Of a stretch of 64,000 bases of DNA, positions 35,793 through 46,106 are shown one piece after another (positions within the stretch are counted from its first letter, which is position 1; each line of letters starts with the position of its first letter). Under the pieces are notes generated by a model. It ran no database searches. It saw nothing but the letters and a program-made list of their open reading frames with translations, and was not told the origin of the DNA. This stretch comes from Carya illinoinensis (lineage: Eukaryota > Streptophyta > Magnoliopsida > Fagales > Juglandaceae), in NCBI RefSeq assembly GCF_018687715.1, contig NC_056765.1:14295001-14359000 (forward strand), in the 5' to 3' direction. The position numbers and the translations under genes were made by a program.

Positions 35793-36092
35793 TTTGAGAG
35801 ATGGGTTGATTGAGCTGTGAAGCTAGGACACAACTAAGTCGTTGCATTGATCCCATGCATCATAGAGAGGGTCAATAGTGTCTTTTAATTTTGACAAGGT
35901 TCCATTGATGAAACCAAGCTTGTTCTTGGCACGAAGAGCTTGGCACATAGCTTTTGACTAGGTTGTATAATTCTCAGTGGTGAGGAGGTCAGGGACTAAG
36001 GGGATTGAAGGGTTATCGCCATGGTCGAGTCGGTAGGGATTGGTAATATTGGTGAAATCTAGAACGGGGGAGCTGTTTTGATCAATAGCCAT
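35793..36092 (-). pseudogene. Copia A gag, N-terminal part
   Basis: The ATG at 36092-36090 opens MAIDQNSSPVLDFTNITNPY, then DNPSIPLVPDLLTTENYTT, a TAG, SKAMCQALRAKNKLGFINGT, LKDTIDPLYDAWDQCNDLVV and a second TAG. This matches the DUF4219/UBN2 start of plant Copia gag (LLT...NY..WS..M..AL.AKNK.GF..G). The W of the usual YxxWS motif is the TAG, a one-base change from TGG. The start is chosen because it lies about 23 bp after the primer-binding site. Confidence 0.82.
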
Positions 36093-36114
36093 TTGAGAAA
36101 TAGTCTCACTTGTG

Positions 36115-36128
36115 GCTCTTTGATACCA
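36115..36128 (-). other. Copia A primer-binding site (initiator Met tRNA)
   Basis: The minus strand reads TGGTATCAAAGAGC just after the LTR, the standard Copia initiator-Met site with one extra A. It confirms orientation. Confidence 0.8.
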
Positions 36129-36297
36129 CATAAGAATAGCAAGAGAAGGAAGAAGAACAAATCAAAGAGAGAATGGATGAAAATGCTACTTCATTCGATT
36201 GAATTAATTTTTTCCTTTACCTAGTACTGCTACTTTTTACTAAAAATGAACCAACAATCCTAACCAACTAAAGAATCTTCGAGTATTTTATCATCTC

Positions 36298-36613
36298 TGA
36301 TGAAGTAATGAAAAACAGAGCTTTACACCTATTCGAAGAAATACTTCAACGAAAGTAAAGTCTGTGTAAAACTCATCATTGTATTACTATTGCTTTTCAC
36401 ACCGAATACAACCACAACAGTGCAGTATTTATAGGCATATTTATCCTATATTTCAGACTCATTTACATAAAGAAAATAATAATAAAAGTCCTGTATTCAG
36501 TTACAAATATATTCAAGAATCTTCTAATTTATTCTAGCACGTCTATTGTGCAATTCTGTTGAGAGTTTGTTGCAGAAGCTTCTTTGGATGCTGAGTCACT
36601 ATGTGCTCTATTA
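36298..36613 (-). repeat. Copia B 3' LTR
   Basis: 316 bp, from TGATGAAGTAATG to GTGCTCTATTA on the plus strand. It differs from the other LTR by two substitutions and one 4 bp indel (counted by eye). The minus-strand 5' end is TA rather than TG. The pol frame runs 85 bp into it. Confidence 0.92.
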
Positions 36614-38884
36614 TCCCCCCTTGCTTCAAGCGACATAGGAAGTATGGTGAGACTTGAACGCAGCAATGTGAAACGAGTAGTAGATAAGGGCTTTGTAAGA
36701 ATATCAGCCAATTGATCATGACTAGAGATAAATGACACATTGAGTGTTTTGGCTGCCACACGGTCCCTCACAAAATGAAGATCAAGGTCCACATGCTTTG
36801 TTCTAGAATGCGAAATAGGATTCACAGAAAGATAAGTAGCACCCATATTATCACATAGCAGAGAAGGAGGATCAGCAAGACAAATTCCTAATTCTTTAAG
36901 AAGGGATTGGAGCCATAATAATTCACAAGCAGTATTGGCAATAGACTTGTATTCAGCTTCAGTTGAAGAACGTGCAATCGTGGGTTGCTTTTTGGAACCC
37001 CATGCAATTAAATGAGAACCAAAAAAGATACAGAAACCACTGGTGGACTTCCAATCATCCGGACAACCAGCCCAATCAGCATCGAAGAAGGCTAAAAGCT
37101 TAGGAGAAGAAACTGGAGAAAAATGAAGAGCAAAGGCAACAGTTAAACGAAGATACCGAAGTATTCGTTTAACAGCTTGCCAATGAGAAGTGCGGGGACA
37201 ATGCATAAATTGGCAAACTTTGTTGACAGCGAAAGAAATATCAGGACGAGTAAAAGCAAGGTACTAAAGACTGCTGACAACACTACGATAAAGCTGTGGA
37301 TCCTCAAAGGTGGATCCATCAAGAGCACTCAGCTTTGTCGAGGTAGCCATGGGGGTAGACACTGGTTTACAGTTGTCCATATTATTTTTTGATAGTAAGT
37401 CAGAGATATATTGAGACTGAGAGAGAAATAAACCAATTGGGTTACGAGTGACTTGTATGCCTAGAAAATAATGTAGGGGGCCTAAGTCTTTGACAGGAAA
37501 GGTATTTCGAAGAGCTGTAATGAACTCAATGACAAGCATAGGATCAGAGGCTGTAACTATGATATCATCTACGTAAATGAGTACATAGACAGTTGCAGAA
37601 CTAGAGTTAAAAATGAACAAGGAAGAATCAGAGACAGATGCATGAAAACCCAAGGCAAGTAATTGTGAACTTAGTTTAGAAAACCAAGCTCGTGGGGCTT
37701 GTTTAAGGCCATAAATGGATTTTTTGAGTTTACATACATACTGAGGGAAGTCAGAATTAACAAACCCGACTGGTTGCTGCATGAAGACGTCCTCCTCTAA
37801 GTCACCATGGAGGAAGGCGTTCGGTACATCGAGCCGGTGCAAGGGCCAGTGCCGAGAAACTGCAATAGAGAGTAATAAACGGATGGTGACAGGTTTCACC
37901 ACTGGGCTAAAAGTCTCAGAGTAGTCAAGACCAGGCTGCTGATGGAACCCTTTAGCAACCAAACGAGCTTTCTGACGCTCTAGAGTACCATCAGCATGTC
38001 TCTTGGTCTTGAGTACCCATTTTGAACCAAGAATATTTTGAGAAGAATGAGGAGGAACCAGGGTCCATGTTTGATTGTGAAGGAGGGCCTCAAATTCACT
38101 GGCCATGGCAGCACCCCAGGCAGGGAATCTGGAGGCCTCAGTGGATGTGGAGGGTTCCTCAGGAATAGATGTAGCTTCGGTGAGATGAGAAGAAGGATGA
38201 GTAGATGGCCAGGGTATAGTGCCATCAGATCTTTGTTTTGGTCGATGGGTGTTTGTCTTGGATCGGGTGAGCATAGAATGGGTATTGAACCGATGCTCAG
38301 TGGAAGAGAGAGGTAAGGAGGAGACCAATGTAGGTAGAAGTTGGGAGCTGGAGTCAAGAGAGGGGGGGTAAAGAATCAATCTGTGAAGAGAAGGAAGTAT
38401 GGGTTGTGGAGATGGGTGTCGGCGCTACCGAAGTAGAAGGGGGATTTGGGTTTGAGGAGGAAGACGATATTTCGGAGCTGGGTATGAGAGTTTCACACGA
38501 GAGAGGAGGCTCAGTTGGTAGGCTGGGTATGGGCGGATCGGGTTGGTGGGCTTGAGTGGGCCCAGATGATGTGGGAATAATAGATGGAGGGAAAGAGGAG
38601 GTATTGGGCCGAACAGTGGGGAGGTTTAGAAAGGTAGGATCAGGTTGGGCCAAATTTACAGATGCTAGGGAACCAGTGCTATTAGAAAAGGGAAAATTAG
38701 TTTCATCAAAACGCACATCATGCGAGACATAAATTCTACCAGTTGGAATATGAAAACAATTGTATCCTTTATGGTCAGATGTGTAACCAATAAAGACACA
38801 GAGTTGAGAACGCATATCCATTTTATGTTTATTAAAAGGACGTAAATTAGGCGAACAAGCGGAGCCAAAAATACGGAAAAACAA
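36529..38884 (-). pseudogene. Copia B pol: integrase C-terminus, reverse transcriptase, RNase H
   Basis: Integrase end: FFRIFGSACSPNLRPFNKHK, LCVFIGYTSDHKGYNCF, RIYVSHDVRFDETNFPF. Then a variable linker and RT: HNQTWTLVPPHSSQNILGSK, QKARLVAKGFHQQPGLDYSE, PLHRLDVPNAFLHGDLEEDV, catalytic YVDDIIVTAS, LGPLHYFLGIQVTRN. RNase H: AFFDADWAGCPDDWKSTSG, TEAEYKSIANTACELLWL, LLCDNMGATYLS, SRTKHVDLDLHFVRD. Only two lesions are seen: a one-base slip in the run of seven C (G on the plus strand) at 38362-38368 and an in-frame TAG at 37266-37264. The RT and RNase H catalytic residues are present. Confidence 0.92.
36614..36627 (-). other. Copia B polypurine tract
   Basis: The minus strand reads GAAGCAAGGGGGGA immediately before the 3' LTR, the priming site for plus-strand DNA synthesis. 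Confidence 0.8.
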
Positions 38885-38925
38885 GCGGAGGCAGTGAGAT
38901 TGGGATTGGGTGGGGGAAGTTTTGC

Positions 38926-38979
38926 CATGGTGGATCGAAAAAAAAAAGGGACGGAGGTCCTAAGGGCTCTGTGATACCA
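38926..38979 (-). other. Copia B primer-binding site and start codon
   Basis: The minus strand reads TGGTATCACAGAGC at 38979-38966 (initiator Met tRNA type), directly inside the 5' LTR. The ATG at 38928-38926 opens MAKLPPPNPNLTASA and then runs into integrase sequence in another frame, marking the internal deletion breakpoint near 38880-38890. Confidence 0.8.
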
Positions 38980-39299
38980 TGATGAAGTAATGAAAAACAG
39001 AGCTTTACACCTATTCGAAGAAATACTTCAACGAAAGTAAAGTCTGTGTAAAACTCATCATTGTATTACTATTGCTTTTCACACCGAATACAACCACAAC
39101 AGTGCAGTATTTATAGGCATATTTATCCTATATTTCAGACTCATTTACATAAAGAAAATAATAATAAAAGTCCTGTATTCGGTTACAAATATATATATTC
39201 AAGAATCTTCTACTTTATTCTAGCACGTCTATTGTGCAATTCTGTTGAGAGTTTGTTGCAGAAGCTTCTTTGGATGCTGAGTCACTATGTGCTCTATTA
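38980..39299 (-). repeat. Copia B 5' LTR
   Basis: 320 bp, partner of 36298-36613. It carries TATATATATT where the other has TATATT, plus two base differences. The target duplication ATCTC follows at 39300-39304. Confidence 0.92.
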
Positions 39300-39353
39300 A
39301 TCTCTATACAATTACGTAACTATTTCTAAAATTACATAAAAATACATTACAAC

Positions 39354-39521
39354 TCAGTTAGAAGAAGGACCATCTAGTAAATGAACCACAAAATTATTAC
39401 AAGAAGCTGCAGGTCCATTTGATGAGGAGTGTGGCTGCATATTAGAGTCATTCATGTTGCCACGAGCAGCTGCATCCACATGATCTGTAGACTTGAGAAT
39501 ATTGATGCCATGCTGCATGCT
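39354..39521 (-). other. Possible terminal exon of an unknown gene
   Basis: On the minus strand an AG at 39523-39522 is followed by 56 clean codons: SMQHGINILKSTDHVDAAAR, GNMNDSNMQPHSSSNGPAAS, CNNFVVHLLDGPSSN, then TGA at 39356-39354. The stop lies 3 bp before the inferred Copia A LTR start. I recognise no family. It could be a host 3' exon, or older element coding sequence. The upstream intron-like sequence resembles 3715-3745. Low confidence. Confidence 0.25.
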
Positions 39522-42102
39522 CTAACATATATCATGCTTATTGTGATACCCACTTCGGTTTTTTTTGTGACATTGATGTAGATAATCTCCGCAAGCTCAA
39601 CCATAAGTTTGTCATGTTCTTTTACGCTTTTTCGGACATGAGCTAGTTGTAGCAGAACGAATCATCTGGTTGTGCTTCAATTCCGCACCATATTGGTCGT
39701 TTAGATTTTATGTTTGAAGAGGGGAGTTGTGAAAGGTTGGTCTTTTCATTGCTACTTATGTTCAGCGAATATATTAATGTAAGTCTCCCGAGGTTTTGTC
39801 GGTTAGGCCCGACCCGAATTATAGTCATGTTAAAAAGATACAAAGCTCTTCAAGTACTCAATCAAGTACTTCATCAAGCGTGCGCATAACTTGGATTGAA
39901 GTACTCGGCTGTTTTCTGCGGGAGGAAGTACTTTATCAGCTACTGTCCTCTTCCATTAAACCATAACCATATTTGAAAGGTATATGAAATTGGGGTAAGA
40001 AACAGGTGAGTGCAGCCAATCTCATATTTATCTAATGGCAAAGTTGCTTGAAGTCTTGAGTTAGAAAAAAGTGAAAAAATTTATTCATCATCTCTCTTTT
40101 TAATTATCATCTCATTATTCTATGATGTGACATTACATTATAAGTTTACAAATAAAATATAATAAATAATTTTTAATTATTAAATGCCACGTCATAAAAT
40201 AATGATAATTAAGATGATGAATAATATTACTCATATATATATATACACACACTTGAAATTCATTGGTTATAACATTCTTCAATAATTTGTTAATTAGTAT
40301 AGTCCATAGTTTAAAAATATTTTCTCCGATATAAATATGAAATAGATTCATTTTTTTAAAATAAAAATATAATAAAATTATCATTAATATTATTTCTAAC
40401 TGGCACACGTGCACTACACGTGTACTATTTTTATTGATTTTGTTTTTAAATTTCTCTTCACATGACCTTGTTATTTACTATTTGATATTATTTTTATTTT
40501 TATTTTTTTATATTTATCATCTAGGTTTGTGTGCAGCGCACGTTTTCCTTATAATTAATATATATATATATATATATAATTATATATACAGCATCTCATG
40601 AACTGCTCTTGTTTTGATTGGATCATCTACGTTGGACACCATAGGCAAGCAGGCAATAGTTGATACCTTAATATTTACGCGCGGGCAATAATCTGGCATC
40701 TTATTGGATCATATCCTTTTCATTCTAATGTAGTAGTTATCATGAATGAGGTTTCCAGGATGATATCATTTTAACGACGTCCTCTTCTCGAATATTGATG
40801 CCATGGTGAAACAGTGAAACAAGCCCAAGAGTCCAAGACTATTAATTCATTCAGCTGTGTACGAGTGTAACAACAAATATTATAAATATTAGTGTTACAC
40901 AACTTTTATAAAATTATTTAATAAGATTATATTTTCTAAACATATTTATTTTATTAAATTTTAGGGATGATGAGTCAGCTTTTAAAAATGCTTAATTTTG
41001 TCATGTTGGAGCGATTTAGGAGCCGATTAAAAAACCATTTCTAATCCAAATAGTCAAATAAAGATATGAGTAAAGTTGGTTTGAATTTATTTTCACAAAA
41101 CGACAAAAATTGTCACATTTTCAAAAGAAAAAAGATATTATGAAACTAATGTAATTTAATAAAAATATTTTTATCTTATAATATTATTATGGAAGATATT
41201 ATAAAAAATTAAATTTGAGTAGGTAAGTTATAAATTACTATTATTATTTATAAATATATTTATTAATAAAACAAAATTATTACAAATACTATGCAATAAT
41301 TGAGGTCTCACATCTATCAAATATTTATAAAATTAAAACCATCTCTTCCCATAGGCAAAAGCTAAAACTATCTATCAAAAATTATTACAATTACTATGCT
41401 GGCCCTTAAAATTGACCCATTTTTTCAAAAAAAAAAAAAACCGTCTCCGTAGGCAAAAGCTTATTAACTTAGTCTATCTTTTCAACTTATAACTCATGAA
41501 TTCTAAAATATACCCTAATGTAATATATATATAATTATAAATGTTGAAAATTTTCTAATGCACTTATTAATATGTTGCCATGAGATTTTAAGTGATATTT
41601 TTTAAATTAAAAGAGAGAAATCAGTATATTTTATTAATATATAATGTAATTTCAAATGAGCGAGGAAAAATGAGTGGATTAAATAATCTTATATTTAAAG
41701 TCTGTTTAGAAACATAATTTTTTTTTAGATATTTTTAGACTATTTTACTACTATTTGAAATACTCTTGATATCCAAACGGAACCTTAAATGTCTACCTTA
41801 CTAATGTGAAATGATCTTATAACTAGATGCCTACCTCACCAATATACCATGCACCAAATTTAAAAAAAAAAAAATCATTAATGCTATTAGTACTACCATT
41901 ATTGCTGTCATGATTATTACTATACATAATGTAATTTTCAAATGAGTCTAAATGAGCAAGTGGAAGGATATTAATAGATGTCTACCTCACTAATTTATTA
42001 TGCATAATGTGCATTCTACATGTAAATTCGGATCAGCAGGCCGTGAAAGAACTCCAATAGACGTTAATCTCATTAATGCACTTTGCATGAAGCATATATA
42101 TA

Positions 42103-42493
42103 AGGAAAAATATACTTGCAAGCACAATTATGCACTAATCTGTGCACCAATTTGATGTGATTGGTCAAAAAATAGATTTTATTAAAAAAAATGTTAATTT
42201 AAATTTTAAGTATAAATGAATCAGTATTGGTACGAAAATTAGTACGCGACTTTGCTTGTATGTAGCAAAACCTAAAGTCATAGTATTAACAATGATTTTG
42301 CTTTATGCATGCATTATATATACGGTTTTGCTACATACAAGCAAAGTCGCGTACTAATCTGCGTATCAATACTGATTCATTCATATTTAAAATTTAAATT
42401 AACATTATTTTCAATAAAATCTACTTTTTGACCAATCACATCAAATTGGTGTACAGATTAATGTATAATTGTGCTTATAAGTATATTTTTCCT
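42103..42493. mobile_element. Fold-back MITE with 170 bp inverted arms
   Basis: The arms 42103-42272 and 42324-42493 are inverted copies around a 51 bp loop. The outer end is AGGAAAAATATACTTGCAAG on the left and its near complement AAGTATATTTTTCCT on the right; inner landmarks are CAAAGTCGCGTACTAAT and GATGTGATTGGTC. Copy 1 of the segmental duplication has no such block at the equivalent place (about 21485-21495), an empty site. The target duplication is probably TA but the AT-rich flanks leave the exact ends open. No coding capacity; superfamily not assigned. Confidence 0.85.
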
Positions 42494-42798
42494 ATTACTT
42501 TTTATGCGAATGAAGTTAAGCGAGCAGGTGAAAGGATATGGTTTGATCATATCTCTCCCACCAGCTGTACTATGCATTATGCACTCGCGTCTTCATCCCG
42601 TAGTAGTAGTAGTTGTGAAAGTAAGAAAGAAAATGACTCGTGTCTCCTTTTCTTTTTGGAAAAAAAATTATAGATATATATATATATATATATTCTTAAT
42701 AATTCTCAACAGTAATATAAATCTGTATATATATAGTATCCTTTACGTTACGTAGTAGTTCAAAATCTCAATCTTGGGCACTAGCTACAAGGTTTTAG

Positions 42799-45700
42799 AC
42801 ACGCTGCAGTTTTGGACAACATGAGCAGGTACTGCCAATGAGTAATTACTCCGATCTCTTTTTGGAGCAAATATATTATGCTTTTTTCCCTTTTTTCTTT
42901 TTTAATTTAGCAAATATGTTCTGTTTATAGTGTGGTGAAGTTTAACTTTCAATAATTTGGTCGTAATTATATATTATAAAGAAAAATCCTATTTCGTCAC
43001 CTAAGCTTTTGTGTTGTAACAGCTTGTATGTAAAAGCTGCACCTGTTTCATCATAAAACAATTTTCATGAATAATTTTCAAGATTTTTTGGCGTTTTAAT
43101 GTGTATGAAAAAGTCAGCAAATGAAAAACAGTTTCTATTAATAAAAAATCAAATATTCTTTTCTAAAAATTGGTTTTAGCTCTTAAGTCTCAAATAATGC
43201 TCCATTATTATTTTTTTTTTCTCAACGATCTCTAGATCTCTCGGATTTCCCTCCTCTCCTTATTAATCTTCCTCCTCTTTCCCATCCTTTTTATATTTTA
43301 ATTTTTTTGAAGCTATAATGTTTTATGAAGCCATGATCTCTCATGTTTTTCATATATAGATATCTTATATATATATTCCTCCATCCTCCGTTTTAGGAGT
43401 ATAGGTGTGTTGTTCACTTCTCCTCCTTTGGAGGATAGAGTTTTGATGTGGGTTGTTTTTCCTCTATTTTATATAGAGAATGATACTCTCTTTTTGAGAG
43501 TTTTCATGACGTTTAGACAACGTCCATCGCAAATATTTTGTTTACGGGAAAGCTTACAATAGATGATAGTTGGCTTGTAACTTGAGTCACAAATGTAACT
43601 TCCTTTATGGATCGAATGAAATGAAGTCTGTTTCTTAAATAAATAAAAAAAAAAGGATATCTTATATATAGCTATTGCTTGCTTTGTTATTTAGATACGT
43701 TATTAATTTGACTATCTTGATTTTCACATCTCAATATCGTTTAACTATTTTCGTTGTATTGTTTTTTCTTTAATTATTCAATTGCATTTTTATTTTCAAT
43801 TGTATTTTTATGAGAAAGAATGAAAAACAATTGAAAAAAGTGAAAACTTGTATTTGTTGTACATGCATGAATGGGATTGATACAATTAGTGTGATTAATT
43901 GTAATATATCTTTGTATGTACCTTATGAAAAATGCATCACATTTGATCATAATAGTTTATGATATGTATAAGTTATAATATTATAACTTATACATTTGAT
44001 CATAATATTAATTGCATGCGTTGCACTGTCATTTTACAATTCTAAGTAAATTGTCTGAGGCTAAACTACATGTGTGCGACTTGGGTGAGAATTATTATTT
44101 TTATCATTGCACGAATTCTCATGCATTAGTGATCATCAGTTAAGTGATTTTGACACATTTGTTGCGTCACTTTGCATGAACAATTACTACTTCCATATGG
44201 TGCACATGATCATGTACGTCATGCGTGTCTCCCTATCATTAATTTGTGGTAAAAACATAAGGGGGAGAATTTGTGGATCAACATGAATATTTCGTGTTTG
44301 GTTGTTAAACTAAATTCAACTTATTTCAACTCATTTCCAATTAATTATTGATGTGATTTATTATTTTATCAACTTTCTCTAAAAAAAAAAAAAGTTAAAT
44401 TCATCACAATTTACTTCATACATTTTAACTTAAAAAGTAGTTAGAATATTAATTTTCAATATTATTATTTTTCTGAGATTTGAAAAAGTTGAATTGTTTA
44501 TTGTATTTTGTGTGAAAATTTGATAAAATTAAATGATGAGATGAAATGTTTTTTGTATCAAACCTAAAAAGTTTAAATCCATTTCAACCTAAAAAAATCA
44601 AATCCATCTCAATGAGACTCACAAAATATTACTACTTACAGCTCAACTCAATTTATCTCAGCATCTAATCGTATGAGTGATTTTTATTAGTAATTTATAT
44701 TGTTGAATTGATAATGCAGTTAGCTGGTACCAACCTTCTATATATTCATCCATAATTACCGGTTCGTACGTTCTTTAACATTGATGTATTTGTGAATTAA
44801 TTAGTAGTTTCAAAACAACGTGAATATCTTTTTATAGACATTCCAGCGGGTTTATATAAACTGGAATAATTGGGTATTTCTATTCTGGACGTGGTCTGTC
44901 GGAATTGACCCATGCGGTCTGGTTATGATCACTAGCTTTAAGCACTTTGACCGTGCGATAAGGCTAACCTGCACAAAATCAAATCGATATGTCAATTTTA
45001 TCTACATGATACATTGTTTAATCTTTGTATTTTCAGTTCAAAAGGCGATCTTCCCGCATTTAAGGAAGATATGAAAAAGCTCAACGAGTTGCTGCCTCCA
45101 ATATTATCAGATCAGAAAACTCTGGAAATTAAAAACCTAATCAAAAGCATGAGCAAGCACCTCCCAAGGTAATATATTCAGTGTGATAGGTAATATATAT
45201 ATATATATAGTACTTCATGATCAGAGGTCAGATCATGATATGATCACCATATATTAATATATAATGGAAGTCATTTTATGTACAATCCTAAGTAAATTGT
45301 TTGAGGCTAAAGTACTACGTGTGTGGGACTTGGGACGTGGGAAATTAAAATAATTTTTGATAATTTCACGAATTATCATGCACTAGTACTACGGATCAGT
45401 TGAGTACTGATTTTGACATATTTGGTGCGTCACTTAATTTGCATGAACAATATTTACTACTGCCTCCATATATATAGGGAGACATGATATATAAGTCATG
45501 CATGTCTCCCTATATATATATATCATTTTGCATTTTTGTGATAATAAATAAATAAATAAGGGGGAGAATTTGTGTATTACCTGTTCGTTCTTTAACGTTG
45601 ATGTATTTGTTAGTACGTAGTTTCAAAACAACGTGAATATCTTTTTATAGACATTCTCAGTCGGTGGATCTATACAATTGGGTACACATATACATGTATA

Positions 45701-46106
45701 GTTCTATATTTTTGGTCGTGGTAATTTGTCAGATTAATTAACCTATGCAGTCTGGTTATATATGATCACTAGCTAGCTTTAAGCAGTACGTACTTTGACC
45801 ATTAATTTTTAGGTGCGATAGGGTTAACCTGTATATACAAAATGATCAACTCGATATGCAGTGAAATTTTATCTACAATATGCTACATTGTTTAATCTTT
45901 GAATTTCCAGTCCTGGCACATCGTCGGGTATGCCACACACTGCCAATCAAGCCATTACGGGAGTTAATGCAGCTCTGAAAACGCTTCGTACTCAGACAGA
46001 AAAATTGAGCAATCTGATCGATAGTATCAACTCGCTGGCCTTAGAGAAAATGCTGGAAGAGATGAACAATGCCATGAAAACTCTGAATGGTGAAAATGCT
46101 GGATAA
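42799..46106 (+). CDS. Host gene of unknown function, last three exons
   Basis: I do not recognise the protein. Exons: 42799-42828 (30 bp, least certain), 45037-45168 (132 bp) and 45911-46106 (196 bp with TAA at 46104-46106). Each begins after AG, the first two end before GT, and all junctions are phase 2, so the frame joins without a stop. The first exon gives HAAVLDNMS; the second starts SKGDLPAFKEDMKKLNELLP and holds QKTLEIKNLIKSMSKHLP; the third starts PGTSSGMPHTANQAITGVNA and ends LEKMLEEMNNAMKTLNGENA then Gly. The residues favour charged amphipathic helices, possibly coiled coil; there is no membrane segment. Upstream exons were not found. The intron and flanks of exons 2 and 3 are duplicated copies of each other. 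Confidence 0.55.
43374..43655 (+). mobile_element. 5'-truncated LINE (or SINE) 3' end with 15 bp target duplication
   Basis: A 282 bp block ends in AAATAAATAAAAAAAAAA and is flanked by a perfect 15 bp repeat GATATCTTATATATA at 43359-43373 and 43656-43670. The text before the tail (GGATCGAATGAAATGAAGTC) resembles plant LINE 3' UTR ends. No A and B boxes were recognised, so a truncated LINE is more likely than a SINE. It lies in the long intron of the host gene. Confidence 0.8.
43964..43995. other. Perfect 32 bp palindrome
   Basis: The half-site ATGTATAAGTTATAAT (43964-43979) is followed directly by its exact reverse complement, with no loop. It is AT-rich and lies in the host-gene intron. It could form a cruciform or be the relic of a small insertion; no function is claimed. 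Confidence 0.85.
44031..45257 (+). repeat. Intron-exon tandem duplication, unit 1
   Basis: This unit contains intron sequence from TAAGTAAATTGTCTGAGGCT, the block GGGGGAGAATTTGTG, the block AACGTGAATATCTTTTTATA, the acceptor region ACATTGTTTAATCTTTG, exon 45037-45168 and the downstream ATGATCAGA/ATCATGATATGATCAC. The same landmarks recur in order in 45270-46167. Confidence 0.8.

Larger units (their letters stand above)
36298..39299 (-). mobile_element. Copia B: structurally complete but internally deleted Ty1/Copia element
   Basis: The element is 3002 bp with two nearly identical LTRs, a primer-binding site, a polypurine tract and perfect 5 bp target duplications ATCTC at 36293-36297 and 39300-39304. 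It sits inside the LTR of Copia A. The interior goes from the start of an ORF straight into integrase C-terminal sequence, so most of gag, all of protease and most of integrase are missing. Pol is otherwise nearly intact. The close LTR match marks it as the youngest insertion I can date here. Confidence 0.93.
33756..39351 (-). mobile_element. Copia A: older Ty1/Copia element, 5' part, doubly invaded
   Basis: On the minus strand the pieces are LTR (39351-39300 and 36297-about 36131, split by Copia B), primer-binding site 36128-36115, gag N-terminal part 36092-35793, a solo LTR insertion, then gag C-terminal part 34431-33756, ended by LINE C. The LTR without Copia B is only about 220 bp. Protease, integrase, RT and the 3' LTR of this copy are absent. 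Confidence 0.82.
39526..45000. repeat. Segmental duplication, copy 2
   Basis: Homologous to 20052-22887 in the same orientation and order (see copy 1). Compared with copy 1 it lacks the Helitron and the PIF/Harbinger-like block, and has a fold-back MITE (42103-42493) and about 2 kb of extra sequence after 42797 that includes a truncated LINE. Apart from these and the small exon it is non-coding, AT-rich DNA. The left edge is uncertain because between 39560 and 40560 I see no match. Confidence 0.75.

Noticed and set aside
43374..43655. SINE interpretation of the retroposed 282 bp block
   Set aside because: No A and B box promoter was recognised and the 3' text resembles a LINE tail, so a truncated LINE is preferred.
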